Source: Chlamydiales bacterium (GTDB taxonomy: Bacteria; Chlamydiota; Chlamydiia; Chlamydiales; Rhabdochlamydiaceae). Taken from it: DNA of 64,000 nt. The position numbers were made by a program, and so were the translations under genes. The stretch is taken from assembly GCA_016185065.1 (NCBI GenBank), contig JACPOL010000007.1:1-64000 (forward strand). The letters are read 5' to 3'. The notes beneath the pieces were generated by a model. That model did not search any database and was not told the DNA's origin. It worked only from the letters and a program-made list of their open reading frames with translations. Position 1 is the first letter of the stretch, and each line of letters opens with the position of its first letter. This document shows positions 35,391-46,045 of this stretch, one piece after another.

Positions 35391-37116
35391 CAGATGTCAC
35401 CTGGATCATAGTGGGTTTTCCATAAGGACAAAAATAGGGCGAAGAGCTCCTCATCAGCTCTTCAAAAAGCAGCAGGGCCTCGCGCTGCGAGAAGCTCTTC
35501 TTCTCCGAAGCTGCTGCGCGGGCGGCGATCAGAGCAAGCCTCTCACTCCTCTTATCTCGTGCTGGGCCTGCATCTGCAAGTTCATCGACAATAAGAAGCA
35601 GAAAATCTTTAACTCTCTCCTCCGGAAGAAAAGAGGGAAGAGAGTCGATGATAAAAACATTCTTCCCCAAAGAGTGAATGCCGATACTCATCTTCTGGAT
35701 CTCTCCGATGTTCTCCTCGAGAAGTGAGGAGTGGGCCGTTGTAAATTCGAAAGTAAGAGGGAGGAGCAGGCCTTGCGATCCGACCTTCTCGCTTCTGTCG
35801 CTAGAAAGAAGAGCGTCGAAGATTAGACGGCTGCGTACAAGAGAGAGATCGACCATGACGATCCCCTCTTCGGTAAATCTGGGAAGCGACTGGCTATCTA
35901 GAAGGAGGTAGCGAGAGAAGAGTCCAATTGGTTTTGGGGAGTCTGAGCTCTCTGGTAGAAGAGCGAGTTCTGAACTGGAGCTTGAACTCTCTGCAAAGCG
36001 GAAAACAGGGGCTTCGGAGAAATTAGAAAAAGAGGGCGTTTCACTCTCCCATGGCAAACTCTGAGAAAAATCTGGAGCGGAACCGATAACCGGCATGTTG
36101 GGGAGTTCGTGTTTCTGCAGACTCGAGGAGACGGCTTGCTGAATGAGCGCCTTCACGCGTCTCTCATCGTGGATTCTCACCTCTTTCTTCTGCGGATGGA
36201 CATTCACATCGAGCTGGTCCGGGGGTATGTGAAGGTAGAGGACAAAAATCGGGTAGCGGTCGGAGGGAAGCCGCGTTCCATACCCATCTTTTACCGCATA
36301 GGAGATCTGGGGAGAGTAGACGGGTCGCTCGTTAATAAAGAGGTACTGCCCTGTGCGATTTGGCCTGCTCTGCAGCGGCTGGCCGATAAGACCGCTTAGC
36401 TTGATGCCGCCCTCACTCATTTCGAGAGAGAGGCTATCTGTGAGAAAGCCCTCTCCCAAAATATCTTGAATGCGATCGGTGCGGCCTGGGCTCATCGAGG
36501 AGGGCGATGAGAAGACGAGCCTCTCTTGCGAGATGAGTTCAAAAGCAACTTCGGGGTGTGCAAGCGCAAGGAGAGAAGCGGTCCGTGTGATATCGGCAGC
36601 GCAAGCGGATGGAGATTTCTGGAACTTTCTTCGCGCGGGGACGTTGTAGAAGAGAGAGCGCACTTCGATTGTCGTGCCACGCGTGCGGCCACAGGGAGCA
36701 GAATGGACGATCTTCCCCGCCTCGATCTCAATTGCGGTTCCCACCTCATTTTCTGCACTAGTGCGTAAAGAAATCTTTGAAATTGAGGAGATGGCGGCAA
36801 GGGCCTCTCCTCGAAAGCCCATCGTTGAAAGAAGAGAGAGGTCGTCAAGCTCGCGGATTTTTGAGGTTGCAAACCGTTCAAAGGCGCGGAAGGCGTCGTT
36901 TTTATCCATGCCGCACCCATCATCGCTGATGCGAATTAGCTGGAGTCCGCCGCCCATCACTTCGATTGTTACCTTGCGCGCGCCGGCATCGATCGCGTTC
37001 TCTACTAGCTCTTTAAGAGCCGACGCGGGGTTTTCAATCACCTCGCCCGCTGCGATCTGATTGATGGTAAGCTCGGAAAGGAGTTGAATCTTGCCTGTCA
37101 TCGATTGTACACTCAC
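35350..37116 (-). CDS. mutL: DNA mismatch repair protein MutL
   Basis: 588 residues. The GHKL ATPase is complete: ELVENAIDAGA, DDGCGMD, STMGFRGEALAAISS. The second domain includes NVHPQKKEVRI. The C-terminal part contains CPYGKP, the CPHGRP-type site of MutL. The endonuclease DQHAxxE motif, however, is replaced by MVDLSLVRSRLIFDALL, so nicking by this motif is unlikely. Two starts (37116 and the MTGK start at 37101) are possible. Its last 41 bases overlap pepP. Confidence 0.93.
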   Translation of the reverse strand: MSVQSMTGKIQLLSELTINQIAAGEVIENPASALKELVENAIDAGARKVTIEVMGGGLQLIRISDDGCGMDKNDAFRAFERFATSKIRELDDLSLLSTMGFRGEALAAISSISKISLRTSAENEVGTAIEIEAGKIVHSAPCGRTRGTTIEVRSLFYNVPARRKFQKSPSACAADITRTASLLALAHPEVAFELISQERLVFSSPSSMSPGRTDRIQDILGEGFLTDSLSLEMSEGGIKLSGLIGQPLQSRPNRTGQYLFINERPVYSPQISYAVKDGYGTRLPSDRYPIFVLYLHIPPDQLDVNVHPQKKEVRIHDERRVKALIQQAVSSSLQKHELPNMPVIGSAPDFSQSLPWESETPSFSNFSEAPVFRFAESSSSSSELALLPESSDSPKPIGLFSRYLLLDSQSLPRFTEEGIVMVDLSLVRSRLIFDALLSSDRSEKVGSQGLLLPLTFEFTTAHSSLLEENIGEIQKMSIGIHSLGKNVFIIDSLPSFLPEERVKDFLLLIVDELADAGPARDKRSERLALIAARAAASEKKSFSQREALLLFEELMRSSSPYFCPYGKPTMIQVTSDEITKLFAAKKAP

Positions 37117-37146
37117 TACTTCTGATCATAGTCCATAACTCGAGAA

Positions 37147-38403
37147 TTGTCACATCGGAAAATGCCAGCACGCACAGCCGCAACGAACGTAGTAAAAAAA
37201 CTTGTAGCCGCCGGTTTCACCGCCTACTTCGCTGGCGGCTGGGTCCGCGACTTTCTCATGCAGCGCCCCTCCGATGATATCGACATCGCAACGAGCGCAT
37301 CTGTCGAGGAGGTGCAAGCCCTCTTTCCCAAGACGATCCCCGTAGGCGTCGCCTTCGGCATCGTCATCGTCGTAGAAGAGAACTTCCACTTTGAGGTGGC
37401 CACCTTTCGAAAGGACAGAAACTATGTCGATGGAAGACGGCCAACAGGCATCGAACCGGCCTCGGCCGAAGAGGACGCTCAGAGAAGAGACTTCACTGTA
37501 AACGGCATGTTCTACGATCCGATCAATGAGAAGCTGCTCGACTACGTCGAGGGACAGAAGGACATCCAGAAGCGTGTGATCCGCGCGATAGGCAGTCCCG
37601 AAGAGCGCTTTTTAGAAGATCGCCTGCGCATGATGCGCGCCGTGCGCTACTCGACGCGTTTCGACTTTCCCATCGATGAAGAGACTGTAAAAGCAATTAA
37701 ACTGCACGCAGCCTCCCTTCTCCCCGCTGTTGCCATGGAGAGAATCTGGCAAGAGTTTAAGAAGATGTCTCAGTTCGCCCACTTCGATTCCGGACTTGTG
37801 ACACTCCATAAACTCGGCCTTCTTCCGACTATTTTTCATAAGCTAAAAGAGGTCTCTGCAGAAGAGATCGAAAGACGAGCAGAGCCGATCAAGCACTTCC
37901 CCAAAGATGCTCCTGCCATCGCAGAGCTCCTAGAGCTCTTCCCCGATCTTACCCTCGAACAGCATCTCGACCTCTGCGACTATCTGAAACTCTCAAATCA
38001 AGAGAGGGAGATCGTCAGCTTCCTACACCACTCCAAAACGCTCTTCCAGATGCCCGAAGAGTGGCAGAAAAACCTTGAAAAGGTTGAATGGGCGCGCTAC
38101 TACGCAAATCCTCTTTCTGAGCTCTGCCTCAGAATTGTTGCCGCACGCTACCCGGAAGAGAAGCGGGAGCATTTTTTAGAAGCCCATCTTAAGCAGATGG
38201 AGGCGATGCAGCCTGCACTTGAACGCATACGCAAGCAGAAACCTCTCGTCCGCGCTCACCATCTTAAAACTGCGGGTGTCGCCCCCGGAAGACACATGGG
38301 CCTTCTTCTAAAAGAGTGCGAGAGAATCAACATCAACGAGGGAATAGAAGATCCCCTGCTTATCATCGAGCGCATGAGAAAAAATCCTCTATGGCCATGG
38401 TGA
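37147..38403 (+). CDS. pcnB: poly(A) polymerase / CCA-adding nucleotidyltransferase family
   Basis: 418 residues of the class II nucleotidyltransferase superfamily. The catalytic head reads FAGGWVRDFLMQRPSDDIDIATSA, with the metal-binding DxD (DID) after GG-R-D. RRDFTVNGMFYDP and the KRVIRAIGSPEERFLEDRLRMMRAVRYSTRFDF neck are typical. Whether it adds CCA or poly(A) cannot be told by eye; chlamydial members are called pcnB. The frame begins at a TTG (37147), but the ATG at 37162 is more likely. The last 13 bases overlap the next gene. Confidence 0.88.
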   Translation: MSHRKMPARTAATNVVKKLVAAGFTAYFAGGWVRDFLMQRPSDDIDIATSASVEEVQALFPKTIPVGVAFGIVIVVEENFHFEVATFRKDRNYVDGRRPTGIEPASAEEDAQRRDFTVNGMFYDPINEKLLDYVEGQKDIQKRVIRAIGSPEERFLEDRLRMMRAVRYSTRFDFPIDEETVKAIKLHAASLLPAVAMERIWQEFKKMSQFAHFDSGLVTLHKLGLLPTIFHKLKEVSAEEIERRAEPIKHFPKDAPAIAELLELFPDLTLEQHLDLCDYLKLSNQEREIVSFLHHSKTLFQMPEEWQKNLEKVEWARYYANPLSELCLRIVAARYPEEKREHFLEAHLKQMEAMQPALERIRKQKPLVRAHHLKTAGVAPGRHMGLLLKECERININEGIEDPLLIIERMRKNPLWPW

Positions 38404-39338
38404 AACGTCTACGCATCCTTCTTCTTGTTGCACTTGCAATCGGCCTCTTCCGCTGGGTCGACCACTCTTTTCACAGAATCGGAGGAAGATCTTTTTTCAG
38501 TAAGATCGAGATACCAGCTTCTTACGCATCCGTCCCGGCAGATCAACACTTCCCAAAAGAGATCTTAACGCAACACTTCACCTATCTAGGCAAGGGCTCG
38601 CAAGCTTGGGTCTTTTTAAGCGAAGATCAGAAGTATGTACTCAAGTTTTATAAGCAGCACATCTATGAGCCCTCCTCTTTTTTAGCCTATCTTCCCTTCG
38701 GTCCGTGGAGAGCACTTCACTTAGCGAAGCAGAAGAAGTACCAGCGAACAATTGCAAGCACAAATACCGCATTCAGAAAGTTTAGAGAGGATACCGGCCT
38801 TCTCTACGTGCATCTACTTCCAACAAATGAATTGAATCTGCAAGTAAAGCTGTTTGACAAGCAGGGCGATGAGCATCTCATTCCGCTGGATAGAACAGCA
38901 TTCGTCCTGCAAAAAAGAGCGGAGCTGATCTATCCACACCTTGCAGCTTTTAAGCAGCAAAATGATCTTGCAGGAGCGGAAGAGGCGCTCGCATCCCTCT
39001 TCTCTCTGTTAAAAAAATTTGGAGAGAGCGGAGTTGTCGAGAACGATCCGATCCTACGGAAAAACTTCGGCTTCATCGAAGGTAGAGCCTGCCAGATCGA
39101 TGTGGGCAAGATGCGCATTGAGCCCTCTCTCATCGGCTCCGATCTCTACAAGAACGATCTTGAAGGAATCACTGCTAGCCTAAAAACCTGGCTGCAGAAC
39201 AACTACCCTGAGCTCCTCCCCTCCCTCGACACCCACCTGGGGAAAAAAGCGCTCGGAAGAAGAAGAGCGCTCGGAGAAGAAATGGACATCAATGGACGAG
39301 AAACGGACAAGAAATGGACGGAAATGGACACGCGCTGA
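38391..39338 (+). CDS. kinase-like protein with N-terminal anchor; C-terminus extended by repeat copy 4
   Basis: 315 residues, unrecognised by name. An N-terminal hydrophobic anchor (RILLLVALAIGLF) is followed by a glycine-rich loop and lysine strand resembling protein kinases (GKGSQAWVFLSEDQKYVLKFYK). A catalytic-loop-like NDPILRKNFGF and an ACQIDVGKMRI segment come where HxD and DFG would be. The last roughly 30 codons lie in the GGAC repeat (from 39248), giving the tail EEMDINGRETDKKW. The gene probably lost its own stop to the repeat. It overlaps pcnB by 13 bases, so it is coupled. Kinase activity is inference. Confidence 0.7.
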   Translation: MAMVKRLRILLLVALAIGLFRWVDHSFHRIGGRSFFSKIEIPASYASVPADQHFPKEILTQHFTYLGKGSQAWVFLSEDQKYVLKFYKQHIYEPSSFLAYLPFGPWRALHLAKQKKYQRTIASTNTAFRKFREDTGLLYVHLLPTNELNLQVKLFDKQGDEHLIPLDRTAFVLQKRAELIYPHLAAFKQQNDLAGAEEALASLFSLLKKFGESGVVENDPILRKNFGFIEGRACQIDVGKMRIEPSLIGSDLYKNDLEGITASLKTWLQNNYPELLPSLDTHLGKKALGRRRALGEEMDINGRETDKKWTEMDTR

Positions 39339-39437
39339 AGAGAGAAAGAATTCTTTCCCTCTCTCTTGCCCGCCTGTCCATTTCCTGTCCGTTCCTCGTC
39401 CATTAATGTCCATTAACGTCCTTTTTCCCGGGCGGGC
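39248..39437 (+). repeat. GGAC/GTCC phased palindromic intergenic repeat, copy 4
   Basis: GGAC at 39284, 39294, 39305, 39316 and 39326; GTCC at 39376, 39387, 39398, 39408 and 39418. AAAGAATTCTTT forms the loop centre. The left arm is the 3' end of the kinase-like gene, which reads 90 bases into it. Confidence 0.9.
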
Positions 39438-39451
39438 TGCGCTCTTCTCTG

Positions 39452-41344
39452 TTAGAGGGGGAATTTGATGGCGAGGAGCATGAGGTCGTCGTGCTGAGGG
39501 GTGCCGGTGCTGAAGGTTTCGACTTCGTTGATGACATGGTCGATTAGCTGACTTGCACTCATCGAGCGCGCGGCGGCTAAGATCTTGCGCAGACGCTCTT
39601 TTCCAAATAGCTGCTGATTCAGATCGTGCTCTTCGATTACACCATCAGAAAACATCAGAAGAAGATCCCCAGGGCCAAAGGGTGTCGAAGAGACTTCAAC
39701 ACTAATCTCGCTCTCAACACCAAGAGAGATCCCTGGCGTGGTGAGCTCTTCAAGTTCTCCATTTTTTCGCAAAATAAGCAGAGGATGGTGGCCGCATGAA
39801 GTAAAATGGAGCCGCTGGTTTTTTAGATCGATCTTGCCGATCCAAGAGGTAGCAAAGTAGCCGGAATCTCCTGTGTCGAGGCAGAAGAGGCTGTTTGCAC
39901 TTTCGATGATCTGATTGAGTGGAGCGCGCATCGTCTTGAAAGCTGTTCTAAGCATGCTGCGGAGAAGAAAGGCAAAGAGGCAGGCGGGGATTCCCTTGCC
40001 TGCAGCATCTCCGAGAATAACGATAAGATCTCCTTCTGAATCGAGGAAGAGGTCGTAAAAATCCCCTGTTACCTGACCTGCGGGGCGAAATCCCGTCGCG
40101 ATTTCTAGGCCTTGGATGTTTGGAATCTCTTTGGGGAAGATGCTCTCCTGAATCTCATGGCCAATTTTCAGCTCTCTGAGGAGAAGCTCTTTTCCAATTT
40201 TAACTCTTTTCACCTCCTCAATATGGTGGACGATTCCATCGACCATCGCATTGAACTGCTCTCCTAGAAGATTGATCTCAAATCCAAGAGGATCATGCGC
40301 ATATCTAATCGTGAGATCTCCATCTCCAACACGCTCCATACAAACCCTGAGCACTTTTAACGGACGCGCCATCCGCCTCATGAGCCACCAGGTCACGGAG
40401 CCACCGATAAGGAGGGTGAACAGGACGATTAGAGCAAAGCGGTAGTAGAGCAGGCCGCTCGTCGCTTTGAATGCTGCCTTCTCCGGAAGGTCGATCAGAA
40501 GAGAAAAAGCGGCTCCTTTCACAGGCAGCTTCAATCCAATTTTCTGATCTCTATTTTTAAGAAGTGTAAAAAAGTTGCTCTTCTCTTCCGCTTTAGCAAA
40601 CTGGAAAAACTTCTCATCCATCTCTTCGATATCGCTGGGGAGCAGAAGCTCAATCTTCTCCATCGAAAAAGCGGGGTCGCTACTTAGAAAGAGCTCTCCT
40701 CCTGGCTTGAGAAGGGTGAGGTGGAAGGGGTAGGGAATCCATGCGAGACCGCCAATCTTTGCGAGAAGTTCTTTCGCATCAACTCCCAAAATAAGAGTTC
40801 CAAACCTCTCCTTTCCATCTGCAGAAATGAGAGGCTCAATCACAAAAACTTCTTTCTGTTTAGAGACCGGATTTTCGGCCAAAAAAGCATAGACCCCTCT
40901 CTCTTCTAGCTCGTCGAATTGAGAAACAGGAAGGTCCGATCCTCCCACCATGCGCGTATCTGATGAGAACTCGCATTCGCCATCTGGGGTTAATAAAAAT
41001 AGCGAGGAGAGACCCTGTAGTTTTGCGATCTCTTGCAGCTGCGACGAGAGCTCGGGTTTTGGATGCTCAAAATCCAAAAAAAGAGGATAGGTTTTCAGGT
41101 TCTTCTTCTTGAGCTCAAGAAACTCCTCCAGGAGGCGCTCCTCCCCCCTTCCTATTGCATCCAAAGAGAGAAAAAGATCTCGCAGCCTCTCTTTATAATT
41201 ATTTTGAAAATCGATGAGAAAGTAGATGCCGAGCGGCAAGACGATTAGGCAGAGGGAGATGAGAAGAACGCGCCTTGCGAGGGAGCCTGAGGGCTTTAAG
41301 TTTAGCCTTCCGACCTTCTTGTCTGAGAATCGGGAATCTGCCAT
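39452..41344 (-). CDS. rsbU: RsbU-type PP2C phosphatase with sensor region and HAMP
   Basis: About 630 residues from ATG 41344, with AGGTG just before it. Two membrane helices (about 25-45 and 310-330) flank a large periplasmic sensor; HAMP follows. The SpoIIE/PP2C domain has VTGDFYDLF, VILGDAAGKGIPACL and LLLMFSDGVIEEHD, the metal-binding aspartates. It dephosphorylates an anti-sigma antagonist in the Rsb partner-switching pathway of chlamydiae. Its start lies on the opposite strand within 2 bases of the methylase ATG, so the two share one promoter region. Confidence 0.92.
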   Translation of the reverse strand: MADSRFSDKKVGRLNLKPSGSLARRVLLISLCLIVLPLGIYFLIDFQNNYKERLRDLFLSLDAIGRGEERLLEEFLELKKKNLKTYPLFLDFEHPKPELSSQLQEIAKLQGLSSLFLLTPDGECEFSSDTRMVGGSDLPVSQFDELEERGVYAFLAENPVSKQKEVFVIEPLISADGKERFGTLILGVDAKELLAKIGGLAWIPYPFHLTLLKPGGELFLSSDPAFSMEKIELLLPSDIEEMDEKFFQFAKAEEKSNFFTLLKNRDQKIGLKLPVKGAAFSLLIDLPEKAAFKATSGLLYYRFALIVLFTLLIGGSVTWWLMRRMARPLKVLRVCMERVGDGDLTIRYAHDPLGFEINLLGEQFNAMVDGIVHHIEEVKRVKIGKELLLRELKIGHEIQESIFPKEIPNIQGLEIATGFRPAGQVTGDFYDLFLDSEGDLIVILGDAAGKGIPACLFAFLLRSMLRTAFKTMRAPLNQIIESANSLFCLDTGDSGYFATSWIGKIDLKNQRLHFTSCGHHPLLILRKNGELEELTTPGISLGVESEISVEVSSTPFGPGDLLLMFSDGVIEEHDLNQQLFGKERLRKILAAARSMSASQLIDHVINEVETFSTGTPQHDDLMLLAIKFPL

Positions 41345-42097
41345 GATCACCTGGATTATGCGTGCAATTACAAGCTTACAACACCCGATTGTTAAACATT
41401 TTGTCAAATTAAGAAATAGTCGGGCCTATAGAAAAGAAGTAAATACGGCTCTTATTGTGGGTACAAAGCTCGTTCAGGAGCTCTCTGCCCTTACCTCCTT
41501 TAAAACTTTTATCATAGAAGAGGGGGCACAGCCTCTCTCTGTAAAAGCGGAAGAGACCTTCTCCGTCACGCCGGGAATCTTAAAAAAAATCTCAGGAGTA
41601 GACCAGCCAGAGCCCTACGCGGCTGAGATCTTCCTGCCTGCGCCTGCAAATCTCAAAGGAAAAAAACGGATCCTCGCATTTGATGGGATCTCCGACCCGG
41701 GAAATCTGGGAACCCTTCTTAGAAGCGCGCTTGCGCTCGGTTGGGATGGAGCGTTTATCGTTCAAGGAAGCGCCGACCCCTTCAACGAGAAGGCGCTGCG
41801 CGCTGCCAAAGGAGCCACCTTTCACATTCCGATTTGCGAGGGCTCTTCTGCAGAGCTTCAAGAGCTGATTGAGAAAGAGAGCCTCTCTGTCTATATCGCA
41901 GATATGGATGGAAAGAGAGTGGAAGAGCAGGAGATCAGAGAGCCTCTGATTCTGATCATGGGTAGCGAGTCTCATGGCGTGAGATTCAACCCCAAGGAGG
42001 GATCAAAAAAAGTTGCGATCCCGATGGATCAGAAGATGGAGTCTCTCAACGTCGCTGTAGCTGGAAGCATCCTCATGTACCTCATAGGTTCCAAGCA

Positions 42098-42101
<4 letters not shown>
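41343..42101 (+). CDS. SpoU/TrmH family RNA 2'-O-methyltransferase
   Basis: About 252 residues. The SPOUT knot is visible: LAFDGISDPGNLGTLLRSALALG, EKALRAAKGATF, LIMGSESHGVRF and MDQKMESLNVAVAGSILMYL. The N-terminal substrate-binding part (SLQHPIVKHFVKLRNSRAYR) fits rRNA methylases of the RlmB/TsnR type. A second ATG at 41358 reduces overlap with rsbU. Its stop overlaps the rsgA start by 4 bases, so ribosome modification and assembly genes are coupled here. Confidence 0.9.
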
Positions 42102-44499
<2,398 letters not shown>

Positions 44500-44546
44500 A
44501 CTGGATCTGCGGGCTAGCCCGCAGCCCAGGCCCGCTCAGGAAAAGA

Positions 44547-44712
44547 CGCGCTCGGAGAAGAAATGGACGAGAACGGACGAGCATGGACAGGAAATGGACG
44601 AAAACGGACACGCGCGAAGAAAAGAAAGAGCGAACCTGCCTCTTTCTCTCTTGCCCGCCTGTCCGTTTCTCGTCCATTAATGTCCGTTAACGTCCGTTTT
44701 CCTCGGCGGGCT
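44547..44712 (+). repeat. GGAC/GTCC phased palindromic intergenic repeat, copy 5
   Basis: GGAC at 44565, 44575, 44585, 44596 and 44606; only four GTCC in the right arm (44661, 44672, 44682, 44692). The GAATTC centre of other copies is mutated here (AAGAGCGAACC). It is the most degenerate copy. It lies in the 328-base gap between eno and the next gene. Confidence 0.88.
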
Positions 44713-44827
44713 CTTCCTCTTCCGCGCACTCGTGTAAAAAAAATTTTTAAAAAGTTGATTTTGGGCTGGATTTAAAATTTTTTTTACTAGTATTACGGTG
44801 AATCAGACGAGTGGAAAAGGGAGCGCA

Positions 44828-45223
44828 ATGCGTCACACCATCTTTCTCTTTGGGGAGGCCGAAAAAGGCGACTACTGCACGCCGATCGCGTGCAAATCGC
44901 TTCCCCACCTCGTCGATGTATTAGGACATCCGCCTTCCGACACTTTGGGAATCCCCTTCGCCATTCAGACGCTGCTCTATGAGAAAGAGCTGATCTTCTT
45001 CCGCGTAAAAGAAGAGGGTTTCAGCACCCAGGATTATATGCGAGGCCTCAAGATGCTGCGTACGCGCGAGATGCCCTCTCCACTTACAGCGATCTGCATG
45101 CCCGGCGTCGGCGATGCCGAGATCATCGATTCGACACAAGCTGCCTGCCAGCTCCATAAAAGCTTTCTGATTATCACACAAAAAGATCTCTACGACTACC
45201 TGATGACTCCTCGCATGATTTAA
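44828..45223 (+). CDS. conserved hypothetical protein, 131 residues
   Basis: A small soluble protein starting MRHTIFLFGEAEKG at 44828, with GGGAG 4 bases before the ATG; the frame is open to a GTG at 44798. No motif is recognised. Compact hydrophobic strands (HTIFLFG, ELIFFRV, SFLIITQKDLYDYL) and a GVGDAEIID turn suggest an alpha/beta fold. Similar length and style occur among conserved chlamydial hypotheticals near eno, but I cannot name one. It ends shortly before a strong hairpin and convergent genes. Confidence 0.7.
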   Translation: MRHTIFLFGEAEKGDYCTPIACKSLPHLVDVLGHPPSDTLGIPFAIQTLLYEKELIFFRVKEEGFSTQDYMRGLKMLRTREMPSPLTAICMPGVGDAEIIDSTQAACQLHKSFLIITQKDLYDYLMTPRMI

Positions 45224-45237
45224 TTATTATGCCCGAG

Positions 45238-45274
45238 CCTGGCTACATTAGGATCTGATCCTAAAGTAGCCAGG
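45238..45274. terminator. strong hairpin between convergent genes
   Basis: CCTGGCTAC and GTAGCCAGG close an inner TTAGGATC/GATCCTAA stem, total 37 bases. No T run follows on either strand, so a bidirectional terminator is likely from position but not proven. Confidence 0.55.
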
Positions 45275-45285
45275 ATATGAGAATT

Positions 45286-45987
45286 TTAAGAGGGGTTGTA
45301 GCCCATGACGACGTCCATCCAAGGGCCCCACTCGCGTTTAAGCAGGAAGGGCTGAGCCTTGGCGGAGTCGACTTTGACGGCTTTGTAGAAGCCGGGAAGA
45401 TACTCGTTTAACTTGTTCTCATCAGCTAGCTTATTAAGCGCGCCGGCGATTCCATCTCCTGGCCCCTCGCCATTTAAAAACCCGTCCCACTTGAAGTGGC
45501 TTCTGCGGATTTCAAGAAGGCAGCGTCTTAAGTTCTGCTTCTTATTTGGATTGGTGTCGTTGAGGATGATCTCGAGGAATTTTAGCGTGTTCACTCCATG
45601 CGTCTCCTCTCCCTTCTGTCTGAGATAGGAGCGCTTGCCCATGAGAAAGAGAACGGGCGTGTTCGCAAGCGTTGTCATCATGTCGGAGATCGCCTGGCGC
45701 TGGTCGGGTGTAGCGGTCAGCTTTGCAAAAGCGTCGTGACTAAAAAGAGGCTCAGCGGCAAGAGTTGCCCCCTCTTCAATCCTCCCTGCTTCCATGGGAA
45801 ATGGAAAAGTTTGCGCTACCTCCGAAGATCTTCTCTCAACAACGAGAACTTGTTCAGCAGAAGGAGCAGCGGCGATATGAATAGGTGGTAGATCGAACAA
45901 AATAACCTCTGTTTTTACTTCTATTAACCCGAGCCGTAAATAGGTGACAAAGAGCGCTAGCGAGGCAAAGCAAAATCGATTTGGCAA
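45286..45987 (-). CDS. signal-peptide protein with shared C-terminal domain (family P, copy 1)
   Basis: 233 residues. N-terminal hydrophobic run (FASLALFVTYLRLGL) suggests export; the start is a TTG at 45987. The C-terminal 130 residues (TLKFLEIILNDTNP...FKWDGFLNGEGPGDGI...YLPGFYKAVKV) recur in the proteins at 46046 and 50527. This shared block has helices around FKW and LPGF and no known name to me. Genes of the same block lie close, so a local duplication is likely. Function unknown. Confidence 0.65.
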   Translation of the reverse strand: MPNRFCFASLALFVTYLRLGLIEVKTEVILFDLPPIHIAAAPSAEQVLVVERRSSEVAQTFPFPMEAGRIEEGATLAAEPLFSHDAFAKLTATPDQRQAISDMMTTLANTPVLFLMGKRSYLRQKGEETHGVNTLKFLEIILNDTNPNKKQNLRRCLLEIRRSHFKWDGFLNGEGPGDGIAGALNKLADENKLNEYLPGFYKAVKVDSAKAQPFLLKREWGPWMDVVMGYNPS

Positions 45988-46045
45988 AGCTGCAGCAAGC
46001 TATTTGCTACCTGTTTACGGCTTGGATTAATATATCTTGAAAAAG

